From the NCBI GenBank assembly GCA_946183785.1, contig CAMHCS010000010.1, forward strand, positions 1 to 64,000: 64,000 nucleotides of DNA, given 5' to 3'. Position numbers and translations under genes: made by a program. The notes beneath the pieces were generated by a model. That model was not told the DNA's origin. It made no database searches and saw only the letters and a list, made by a program, of their open reading frames with translations. Positions 42,144-49,011 of the stretch are shown here, in pieces (position 1 is the first letter of the stretch; each line of letters opens with the position of its first letter). The stretch is from an uncultured Selenomonadales bacterium (GTDB lineage Bacteria > Bacillota > Negativicutes > Selenomonadales > Selenomonadaceae).

Positions 42144-43079
42144 TCACAATTCTTCCGCCTTCTTCAGAAAATACTCGTAAGTCCGGCGGAGCCCTTCCTC
42201 AAGCGAAACCGACGGCTTCCAGCCGAGCCCGCGCCGCGCCCGCGCATTCGACAGCGCCGATTTGTAGATGTCCCCCGGACGCTCCGGACCGTATTTGGGA
42301 ATAATCCGTCGCCCCGCGACGTTTGACAGTACGTCGACAAGCTCCCGAAGACTCGTTTGCGTCTGGGTACTGAGATTGTAAACGACGTTCGCCTGCGTCG
42401 TCGTCAGTGCTGCCGCTACACCCGCCGCAATATCGCCGGCATAAATGAAATCCCTCGTCTGCTCTCCGTCGCCGAAAATCGTGATCTCCTTTTCCTCCGC
42501 AACGCTTCGAGCAAATATGCTGATGACTCCGCCCTCGCCGCCGTCGCCTTGCCGCTCTCCGTAAACGTTAGCGAACCGGAGCGCCACGTAATCGAGGCCG
42601 AAGCAATCATGGTAAAGTTCCAGATACCGCTCCGCCGTCACCTTCGACAGCCCGTAAAACGACATCGGCGCCAGCTTGTGCGCCTCCTTGATCGGCAGAT
42701 CACGCTCCGGCGCATCGCCGTAGGCCGCCGCCGTCGAAGAGAAAATCACGCGTTTCACGCCGCTTTGACGCGCCGCCTCCAGCACGCGGATCGTCCCCAG
42801 CACGTTGCAGTCCGCGTCGAAAATCGGGGCCGCCAGAGAGGCGGGCACCATGGTCTGCCCAGCGAAATGCACAATCGCGTCATACTGCCCGGTGGCGACC
42901 ACGCCCGCCAGCCGTTCGTCGCGTACGTCCATTTCAATCAATTCCATGTCCGGCTCAAGGTGTTCCCTCTGTCCGCTGGACAAATTGTCGAGCGCCACCG
43001 GCTCGTCCCCGTGCGCACGCAGATACCGCATCAAATGCGAGCCTATAAAGCCCGCCCCGCCTGTAACTAGAACCTTCAT
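42144..43079 (-). CDS. galE: UDP-glucose 4-epimerase
   Basis: A 311-residue extended short-chain dehydrogenase. 'VLVTGGAGFIGSHLMRYL' binds NAD, 'VIFSSTAAAYGD' gives the serine, and 'SFYGLSKVTAERYLE' the YxxxK pair. 'LRFANVYGERQ', 'GDGEQTRDFIYAGDIA' and 'ERPGDIYKSALSNARAR' are typical of GalE-type epimerases acting on UDP-glucose or UDP-GlcNAc. GGAGGAG precedes the ATG. It lies 27 nt downstream of rfbD, so the pair serves surface-polysaccharide precursor synthesis. Exact substrate is inferred. Confidence 0.9.
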   Translation of the reverse strand: MKVLVTGGAGFIGSHLMRYLRAHGDEPVALDNLSSGQREHLEPDMELIEMDVRDERLAGVVATGQYDAIVHFAGQTMVPASLAAPIFDADCNVLGTIRVLEAARQSGVKRVIFSSTAAAYGDAPERDLPIKEAHKLAPMSFYGLSKVTAERYLELYHDCFGLDYVALRFANVYGERQGDGGEGGVISIFARSVAEEKEITIFGDGEQTRDFIYAGDIAAGVAAALTTTQANVVYNLSTQTQTSLRELVDVLSNVAGRRIIPKYGPERPGDIYKSALSNARARRGLGWKPSVSLEEGLRRTYEYFLKKAEEL

Positions 43080-43106
43080 ATAAACTCCTCCGCGCCTCCG
43101 CGCGTC

Positions 43107-43967
43107 TTATTCTCCTATAGCATCCAATTCCGTCAGATACCGCTTCACGGCGTCTTTCCAGTCCGGCAGGCGACGGAATCCGCCCCGGTCCAGCGACGAT
43201 TTTGACAGCCGCGAATTTTTGGGCCGCACTGCCTTCGTCGGATACATGTCCGACGGAACCGGCGTCACCTTCGTCCGAAGCCCGCGCAGTCGGATTGCCT
43301 CCGCCGCAAGCTCCGCCCACGAGCAGACGCCCTCGTTCGTAGCATGGTACACGCCGAATTTGTCGCTTTCAACCATATCCGCGAGCAATATTGCCAAGTC
43401 CGCCGTATATGTCGGCGAACCGATCTGGTCGTCCACCACCGTCAGCGTGTCCCTTGTCTTCGCGAGCCCCAGAATCGTACGAATGAAATTCCTGCCGTGA
43501 ATGCCGAACACCCACGACGTGCGAACGATGAAAAACCGCCCCGACGCCATCGCGTCCCGCACAGCCCGTTCCCCCGCCAGCTTCGACGCGCCGTAAGCAT
43601 TGCAAGGCGCGACTGCGTCGTCTGTTTCGTAAAAAACCACGCCCGTGCCCGGAAACACGTAATCGGTGCTGATATAGACGAGCTTCGCGCCGACGTTCTC
43701 GCACGCCTCGGCAATCGCCTGCGTCGCTGAACCGTTGACGACATGGCAAAACTCCGCTTCTTCCTCCGCGCGATCCACCGCCGTATAAGCCGCACAGTGA
43801 ATTACTGCGTCCGGCCGTGTCCTCTCGACGAACGCCCGCGCCTCGTCCGGAGCGCCCAGAGGCATTTCCTGCCGCGTCGTGCCGACGATTTCCACACCGC
43901 GCCCGCGAAGCACGCGCGCCGCGTCGTACCCAAGCTGTCCCGTCACGCCCGTCACAAGAATTCTCAT
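43107..43967 (-). CDS. rfbD: dTDP-4-dehydrorhamnose reductase
   Basis: A 286-residue RmlD/RfbD-family protein. 'MRILVTGVTGQLGYDAARVL' binds NADPH, 'PDAVIHCAAYTAVDRAEEE', 'VYISTDYVFPGTG', 'NAYGASKLAGERAV' (YxxxK) and 'RTSWVFGIHGRNFIRTIL' are conserved. It catalyses the last step to dTDP-L-rhamnose. RfbA, RfbB and RfbC are not in the window, so they must be elsewhere. The start is ATG 43967, 16 codons inside the longest frame, with TGGAGT 9 nt upstream. Confidence 0.92.
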   Translation of the reverse strand: MRILVTGVTGQLGYDAARVLRGRGVEIVGTTRQEMPLGAPDEARAFVERTRPDAVIHCAAYTAVDRAEEEAEFCHVVNGSATQAIAEACENVGAKLVYISTDYVFPGTGVVFYETDDAVAPCNAYGASKLAGERAVRDAMASGRFFIVRTSWVFGIHGRNFIRTILGLAKTRDTLTVVDDQIGSPTYTADLAILLADMVESDKFGVYHATNEGVCSWAELAAEAIRLRGLRTKVTPVPSDMYPTKAVRPKNSRLSKSSLDRGGFRRLPDWKDAVKRYLTELDAIGE

Positions 43968-44027
43968 GATATCAACTCCATTCTTTATCATACCATTTGC
44001 GCCGCACGGAAGCAAGGGAAAGGCGAC

Positions 44028-44062
44028 AAAAAAGGAAGCCGCGTCACATTTGTGCGGCTTCC
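44028..44062 (-). terminator. Terminator after gamma carbonic anhydrase gene
   Basis: GGAAGCCGC (44034-44042) and GCGGCTTCC (44054-44062) form a 9-bp stem, followed on the minus strand by TTTTTT. Confidence 0.85.
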
Positions 44063-44078
44063 CTGTTTCCCAATCGCT

Positions 44079-44636
44079 TTATACGATTTTTTCCCCGTGG
44101 TACATCTCGCCCTCGATGTCCGGCTTGACCCCATAGCCGACGGCCCACTCGTATTTGTATTTGAGCGCCTGTGCATGGATCGCGTCGATGCGCTCGATCG
44201 TCCGACGTACTTTTCCCGGCACGCCCGCCACCAGAGAATTCGGCGGGATTACTTCATTTTGAAGGATCAGCGCCCCTGCCGCGATAATTGAGCCGCGGCC
44301 GATCTTCGCGCCGTCCAGCACCGTGGCATTCATCCCGATCAGCACATGATCCTCCACCGTGCAAGCATGCACCACCGCGCAATGACCGATCGTCACATAG
44401 TCGCCGATGATGCACGGGTAATCATCAGCCACGTGCAGGCAGGCAAGGTCCTGCACATTCGAGCACTCGCCGACGGAAATATAATTGACGTCGCCCCGGG
44501 CCACCACGCCGGGCCAAAGGCTTGCATATTTCGCGATACGAACGTCTCCGGACAAAAACACCTGAGGAGCGACAAAGGCTTCCTCGTGGATGGAAGGGCT
44601 CTTCCCTTGAAACTCGCGGCTTGTAAGCGTATACAT
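44079..44636 (-). CDS. Gamma carbonic anhydrase-family protein
   Basis: A 185-residue left-handed beta-helix protein with hexapeptide repeats ('LSGDVRIAKYASLWPGVVA', 'IGDYVTIGHCAVVHACTV', 'VLIGMNATVLDGAKIGRGS'). Three histidines in 'LHVAD' and 'IGHCAVVHAC' sit at the positions that bind zinc or iron in the Cam/PaaY/YrdA family. Most members are annotated as carbonic anhydrases, though activity is often unproven. ATG 44636 has AAAGGAGAG upstream. It is monocistronic, divergent from the thioesterase pair and closed by a terminator. Confidence 0.92.
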   Translation of the reverse strand: MYTLTSREFQGKSPSIHEEAFVAPQVFLSGDVRIAKYASLWPGVVARGDVNYISVGECSNVQDLACLHVADDYPCIIGDYVTIGHCAVVHACTVEDHVLIGMNATVLDGAKIGRGSIIAAGALILQNEVIPPNSLVAGVPGKVRRTIERIDAIHAQALKYKYEWAVGYGVKPDIEGEMYHGEKIV

Positions 44637-44727
44637 GGCTGCACTCTCCTTTGATCACAATTTTGATATTTTCATTGTATATTACTTTCATGAAAATAGA
44701 AAGCAGATTTTTTACTCCGGCATTTTG

Positions 44728-44736
44728 TGATATACT
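44728..44736 (+). promoter_or_regulatory. Extended -10 promoter of the thioesterase pair
   Basis: TGATATACT (44728-44736) is an extended -10 (TGnTATACT); the -35 region is T-rich but poor. It lies 56 nt before the first start codon. Confidence 0.45.
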
Positions 44737-44791
44737 TATATAGACCCTCCCTGGAGGGAACGCCCCATAACAACCTGAAAGGAAGAATGCC

Positions 44792-45235
44792 ATGAACCGG
44801 GAAACCGCTCTTCCAATCCTGAAAGAAATTTACGAACAGGGCAATCCGTTCGTAAAACTTTGCGGCATCGTCATCGACGACGCAGGGCAGGGCATGGCGA
44901 AAAGCCACATGACCGTTACCGAGCCGCTGACGAATCTCGTCCAACGTCTGCACGGCGGCGCCCTGGCGACATTGATCGACAATATCTTTGGCGTCACCTG
45001 CCGGACGATCGGCGCGGAAGTCGTCACTCAGAGCATTACGACAAACCTTATACGCAACACCGATATCGGCAAAACGATTTACGCCGAAGCGCATATTCAC
45101 CACGCAGGGCGCACCACCATCGTCCTTGAAGCCGACGTTTTCACCGAAGAAAAGAAGCTGATGGCCCATTCCATCGCCACCATGTTTGTCAGCGGCACGG
45201 ATGAACGATTCCCGCGCAAGTGGGACGATAACTAA
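44792..45235 (+). CDS. PaaI-family hotdog thioesterase
   Basis: A 147-residue single hotdog-fold protein. 'GMAKSHMTVTEPLTNLVQRL' and 'HGGALATLIDNIFGVTC' give the PaaI/YdiI pattern with the HGG motif and catalytic Asp in the long helix; 'GKTIYAEAHIHHAGRTTIVL' is the following sheet. Members hydrolyse acyl-CoA or aryl-CoA thioesters. It is followed after 14 nt by a second hotdog protein of nearly equal length and related sequence, so the two probably arose by duplication and may form a heteromer (inference). Substrate unknown. Confidence 0.87.
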   Translation: MNRETALPILKEIYEQGNPFVKLCGIVIDDAGQGMAKSHMTVTEPLTNLVQRLHGGALATLIDNIFGVTCRTIGAEVVTQSITTNLIRNTDIGKTIYAEAHIHHAGRTTIVLEADVFTEEKKLMAHSIATMFVSGTDERFPRKWDDN

Positions 45236-45249
45236 AGGAGGCGTAAATT

Positions 45250-45684
45250 TTGGACAAAGAAAAATGCCTCGAAATCATACAGGACATCTTCAGCACGAAC
45301 CGCTATGTAATCCACAGCGGCATTATCATCGACGAAGTCGGCTGTGGCTGGGCAAAGCTCCACATGACCATCGATCCCGACGTCCATATCAACCTGACCG
45401 GCTTCACCCACGGCGGCGCGTTCTCCACGCTGGCGAACACCGCTGTCGGCGTCGCCTGCTGCACCGTCGGTGCAAAGACGGTCACGCTGAACATCACCAC
45501 CGACTTCATCAAGAATATCCGCGCCGGTGAAACCGCATGGGCGGAAGCAAAAGTCCTGCATCGGGGCCGAAAAACCATCGTCCTCGTTTCAAAAATCTAC
45601 GACGATCACCGCTCCCTGCTCTGCCAAACGATGGCGACTATGTACGTCAAAGGAGACGACGAGCGAATCCCGAAAGAATGGTAG
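45250..45684 (+). CDS. PaaI-family hotdog thioesterase, second copy
   Basis: A 144-residue hotdog protein related to its upstream neighbour: 'GWAKLHMTIDPDVHINLTGF', 'THGGAFSTLANTAVGVACC', 'GETAWAEAKVLHRGRKTIVL' and the shared C-terminal 'DDERIPKEW'. It has Asn in 'STLANTAVG' where the first copy has Asp ('ATLIDNIFG'), the usual position of the catalytic acid, so activity may differ. The start is a TTG at 45250 with AAAGGAGG upstream. It ends at a convergent terminator shared with ribF. Confidence 0.87.
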   Translation: MDKEKCLEIIQDIFSTNRYVIHSGIIIDEVGCGWAKLHMTIDPDVHINLTGFTHGGAFSTLANTAVGVACCTVGAKTVTLNITTDFIKNIRAGETAWAEAKVLHRGRKTIVLVSKIYDDHRSLLCQTMATMYVKGDDERIPKEW

Positions 45685-45690
45685 CCACCG

Positions 45691-45741
45691 AAAAAAACAA
45701 ACGCCTTGCGATGCTCAAACATGAGCGCCGCAAGGCGTTTC
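45691..45741. terminator. Bidirectional terminator between thioesterase and ribF
   Basis: AACGCCTTGCG (45700-45710) and CGCAAGGCGTT (45729-45739) form an 11-bp stem with a smaller internal hairpin. The minus strand has a seven-T run, so it ends the infB operon. Confidence 0.85.
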
Positions 45742-45748
45742 TTACATT

Positions 45749-46675
45749 TTATACAAATATTTTCCGCGCAGTTTGCTCGTCTTTTCGGATTTGTTCGACG
45801 AGAGCCTCCGGCGACGGGAATCTTTTTTCCGCCCGGAGACGTTCAACAAAGTGCACGACAATGCGTTGGCCGTAAAGATCGCCGGAAAAATCAAGCAGAT
45901 GCGTTTCAATGCGCTGCTCGCCGCCGCCGAAGGTCGGATTGTCGCCGACATTTGCGACGCCGATGTACTCTTCCCCGCCTTCCAGGACGACACAGACCGC
46001 GTAAGCGCCGTTCGCGGGACATGCCTCTCCCTTCGGCGGCAAAAGATTAGCAGTCGGAAAGCCGAGTTTTCTTCCGCGTTCGTCGCCGTGTATGACAACG
46101 CCCGAAATTGCGAAAAGCCGCCCCAAAAGCTCGCCCGCGAGGCGCACATCGCCTTCCGAGAGCAGTGAACGAATCCGCGTGCTCGAAACCGTTTCCCCCG
46201 CATGGGAAAAAAGAGGCAGCTTTTCGACATGAAATCCTAATATTTGCCCCTGCTCGAAAAGAAAATCCGGCGTGCCGCGCCCCTCCGCGCCGAAGGAGAA
46301 ATTTTCCCCGACAACCACCGCTTGCGGCGCGAGCCGTTCCACAAGCCGAGTAAGAAAATCCTCCGCCGAAAGCGCCGCCATTTCCTCCGTGAACTTTGCC
46401 TCAACCACGAGATCAACGCCAAGCTCCTCAAACACGAGGCGACGTTCCTCCCGTGAAGAAAGCGCCGGAGGTCTGTGCTCCGGCACGAGCACAGACAACG
46501 GGTGATTGGAAAAGGTGAACACGACGGAAAGCACACCCGCTTCCCTTGCCAACGAAACAGCGCGGGCAATCAGCTTCTGATGGCCGAGATGAACGCCGTC
46601 AAAGGTACCGATGGCGACAACGCATCTCCGCGCGTTTTCATTTTGCAAATCCGAAAGCCGCTCCATGATTCTCAT
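45749..46675 (-). CDS. ribF: Bifunctional riboflavin kinase / FAD synthetase
   Basis: A 308-residue RibF. The N-terminal FAD synthetase domain has 'VVAIGTFDGVHLGHQKLIAR' (nucleotide-binding HxGH-type motif), 'VVVGENFSFGAEGRGTPDFL' and 'VSSTRIRSLLSEGDV'. The C-terminal kinase domain has 'GRKLGFPTANLLPP' and 'GVANVGDNPTFGG'. It makes FMN then FAD. It is the last gene of the rimP-infB operon, its usual place beside truB in Firmicutes, and is followed by a terminator. Confidence 0.96.
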   Translation of the reverse strand: MRIMERLSDLQNENARRCVVAIGTFDGVHLGHQKLIARAVSLAREAGVLSVVFTFSNHPLSVLVPEHRPPALSSREERRLVFEELGVDLVVEAKFTEEMAALSAEDFLTRLVERLAPQAVVVGENFSFGAEGRGTPDFLFEQGQILGFHVEKLPLFSHAGETVSSTRIRSLLSEGDVRLAGELLGRLFAISGVVIHGDERGRKLGFPTANLLPPKGEACPANGAYAVCVVLEGGEEYIGVANVGDNPTFGGGEQRIETHLLDFSGDLYGQRIVVHFVERLRAEKRFPSPEALVEQIRKDEQTARKIFV

Positions 46676-46699
46676 GCGTCCTGTCGCCTCTTTCCTTTC

Positions 46700-47575
46700 T
46701 TATGATTTATAAACTTTTTCCGGCACGAGCGACGACGACATCTCGTCGTATCTCCCGATCCCTAGAAACGCCTCGCCGGAAAAAACCGCCAAAGGGCCCG
46801 ACGTGCATGAAGCGTCATCGACATGCGTAGAAAGCCCGTTCAAAAACGCTTTGACCCGCGCTTCCGGCAAATCATATCGCGGCAAATGGCCGAGATAATC
46901 TTGCGGCTGCTCCACCGCCGTCTCACCCATAGTCTTCAATTCTTCCGGCGTGTGCGCGTTTTCCAGCATGAAAGCTCCGACGCGGCTCCGCACAAGAAAC
47001 GCCATCGTCGCGCGGACTCCCGCCGCCCGTCCGAGATCACGGCAAAGGGAACGGATATACGTTCCTTTCGAGCAATCAATATCCAGCAGCAGCGTTTTTT
47101 CCCGCTCGTTTCGCGCCAGGATTTCAAGGCGGTAAACCGTCACCAGCCGAGACGGAATCTCAACTTCAGCGTTTTGCCGCGCGAGATCGCAGGCACGCCG
47201 ACCGCCGATTTTCACGGCGGAAAAAATCGGCGGCGTCTGCGAAATCTCGCCTGTCAAAGAGCGAACCGCGCGCATCAGCGTCTCATCATCCGGTATGACT
47301 GCGTCGCCCTGCGTGACAATTTCTCCGAGATCGTCACCGCTGTCCGTTTCGACGCCGAACCGAAGCTCCGCCCGATACGATTTTCGCGCGCCGCCGACAT
47401 ATTCCAAGAGCCGTGTTGCGCGCCCGACGGCGATTGGAAGCACGCCCGCCGCTCCGGGGTCGAGCGTCCCCGCGTGCCCCGCCTTTTTCAAGCCGAGCGC
47501 GCGGCGCACACAGCCTACCGCGTCATGGGAACTCATTCCGGGAGGCTTGAGAAAGTTTACGAATCCGTCCTTCAT
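46700..47575 (-). CDS. truB: tRNA pseudouridine(55) synthase
   Basis: A 291-residue TruB. 'GFVNFLKPPGMSSHDAVGCV', 'KKAGHAGTLDPGAAGVLPIA' with the catalytic aspartate in GTLDP, 'KSYRAELRFGVETDSGD', 'GEISQTPPIFSAVKI' and 'DIDCSKGTYIRSLCRDLG' are all typical. It forms pseudouridine 55 in the T-loop of tRNAs. ATG 47575 has GAGGGAACG 9 nt upstream and is preferred to a start 21 nt further up. It lies between nrnA and ribF. Confidence 0.97.
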   Translation of the reverse strand: MKDGFVNFLKPPGMSSHDAVGCVRRALGLKKAGHAGTLDPGAAGVLPIAVGRATRLLEYVGGARKSYRAELRFGVETDSGDDLGEIVTQGDAVIPDDETLMRAVRSLTGEISQTPPIFSAVKIGGRRACDLARQNAEVEIPSRLVTVYRLEILARNEREKTLLLDIDCSKGTYIRSLCRDLGRAAGVRATMAFLVRSRVGAFMLENAHTPEELKTMGETAVEQPQDYLGHLPRYDLPEARVKAFLNGLSTHVDDASCTSGPLAVFSGEAFLGIGRYDEMSSSLVPEKVYKS

Positions 47576-47605
47576 CGACGTTCCCTCTTTCTCCACACTT
47601 CACTC

Positions 47606-48547
47606 TTATTTCAGCACTGCGCCCAATGCGTCCAGCACGTCTTTTTTTGCCTCCGTCAGCGGCTTTTTGACTGAGAAACCCGCCGCGCGGATATGACCGC
47701 CGCCGCCGAATTTCATCGCAACTTTGCTGACGTCGAGCCCTTTCGAGCGAACGCTGACGCGGCAGAAATTTTCGTCCATGCACTTGATCAGCACGGCAAT
47801 CTCAACGCCCTCGATCACGCGCACGAAATCAATAAAGCCCTCGGTCGTATCGAGGGACGTGGCAAGCTCTTTGTCGAGATACAATCCCGCCACACGCCCA
47901 TTGTAAGAAAGCTCCATAGTCTGAAGCGCCGCCGCCTGCCCGCGCACAACGCTCTCCGGTTTTTCCTCCAGCGCCTCAGACACCTGCTCCGGACGCACGC
48001 CCGCTTCAAGCAGCCGTGCAGCGGCGCGCATGGTCTCCGGACGCGTGTTGGAAAACTTGAAAAAGCCCGTGTCGGTCGCAATCCCCGTATAAAGAGGCGT
48101 TGCAATTTCCGGCGTGAACTCGCCGCCCAGGCGTTCGACAAGCTCAAAAACGATTTCCGCCGCCGCCGCTCGGTTATCATTGTAAAGGAAATCTGCCTTT
48201 TCATCGTTGGAAATATGATGGTCGAGATTCAGTACGGGCAGTCCGGCCGCCGCCTTTCCGACCTCGCCGATACGGTCAAGACTCGTGTCAAGAATCACGA
48301 GCAACTCAGCGTCGGCTTTTTTCCCCTCCTCCGGGCGGACGATTTTGTCGTACCCTGGCAGGAACGAAAGATTTTTTGGCAGCTTGTCGTCGATCATCAC
48401 AGTCGCATCCTTGCCTTTCGCGCGCAAGAGAGCGGCAAGAGCCAGCGTCGATCCGATTGCGTCGCCGTCCGGATTCACATGCGCCGTAAGCAGGAATTTT
48501 TTCGCTGTCATGAGCTTTTCGGCAGCCTGCTCCAACGTAATCTTCAT
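47606..48547 (-). CDS. nrnA: DHH-family bifunctional nanoRNase / pAp phosphatase
   Basis: A 313-residue DHH/DHHA1 protein. 'LLTAHVNPDGDAIGSTLALA' and 'PVLNLDHHISNDEKADF' carry the metal-binding DHH residues. The DHHA1 domain at the C-terminus has 'KFGGGGHIRAAGFSVKKPL'. NrnA degrades 2-5-nt RNA and dephosphorylates pAp. Its ATG overlaps the rbfA stop by 4 nt (ATGA), giving translational coupling in the standard Firmicutes rbfA-nrnA-truB order. Confidence 0.95.
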   Translation of the reverse strand: MKITLEQAAEKLMTAKKFLLTAHVNPDGDAIGSTLALAALLRAKGKDATVMIDDKLPKNLSFLPGYDKIVRPEEGKKADAELLVILDTSLDRIGEVGKAAAGLPVLNLDHHISNDEKADFLYNDNRAAAAEIVFELVERLGGEFTPEIATPLYTGIATDTGFFKFSNTRPETMRAAARLLEAGVRPEQVSEALEEKPESVVRGQAAALQTMELSYNGRVAGLYLDKELATSLDTTEGFIDFVRVIEGVEIAVLIKCMDENFCRVSVRSKGLDVSKVAMKFGGGGHIRAAGFSVKKPLTEAKKDVLDALGAVLK

Positions 48548-48924
48548 TCGTTTTGCCCGCCTTTCTTCATTTTTTCCGCTTCATCCTTCTGTACGCGCAG
48601 AAGAAGCTCCTGGATATGTGCGCTGTACGCCATTGAGTCGTCGATTTCCAGCGAAAGCTCTGGCGTATAGCGAAGCCGTACGCGATGCCCGACCTCGCGG
48701 CGAATGAATCCCAGCGAGCGGTTCAGTCCTCGCCAGCAATCCGCCATCTGTTCTTCGCTTCCCATCAGACTCACAAACACGCGCGCTGAGCGCAGGTCGC
48801 TGGTCACATGAACCCGCGTGACCGTCACAAAGCCGACGCGAGGATCCTTGATATCCTCAAGGATAATTTTGCTAATTTCCTGTTTCACCAGCTCCTGAAC
48901 TCTTTCCATTCGAAGCTGTCCCAT
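48544..48924 (-). CDS. rbfA: 30S ribosome-binding factor RbfA
   Basis: A 126-residue RbfA. 'RMERVQELVKQEISKIILED', 'DPRVGFVTVTRVHVTSDLRS' and 'RRFVGHRVRLRYTPEL'-like 'RREVGHRVRLRYTPELSLEI' form the KH-like fold with its AxG-type kink region. It binds free 30S subunits during 16S 5'-end maturation and helps growth in the cold. The ATG at 48924 has AGAAAGGAAG about 8 nt upstream. A hairpin separates it from infB. Confidence 0.95.
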   Translation of the reverse strand: MGQLRMERVQELVKQEISKIILEDIKDPRVGFVTVTRVHVTSDLRSARVFVSLMGSEEQMADCWRGLNRSLGFIRREVGHRVRLRYTPELSLEIDDSMAYSAHIQELLLRVQKDEAEKMKKGGQNE

Positions 48925-48944
48925 AAATGTTCTTCCTTTCTGCA

Positions 48945-49005
48945 AAAGAAACTGCCCGCGACGCTGCGCCGCAGAAAACGGCGAAGCATCCGCAGGCAGT
49001 TTTTC
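48945..49005 (-). terminator. Hairpin between infB and rbfA
   Basis: AACTGCC (48950-48956) and GGCAGTT (48995-49001) close a large stem with further internal pairing; on the minus strand TTTCTTTT follows. It may act as a partial terminator within the operon. Confidence 0.5.
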
Positions 49006-49011
49006 AAAGCG

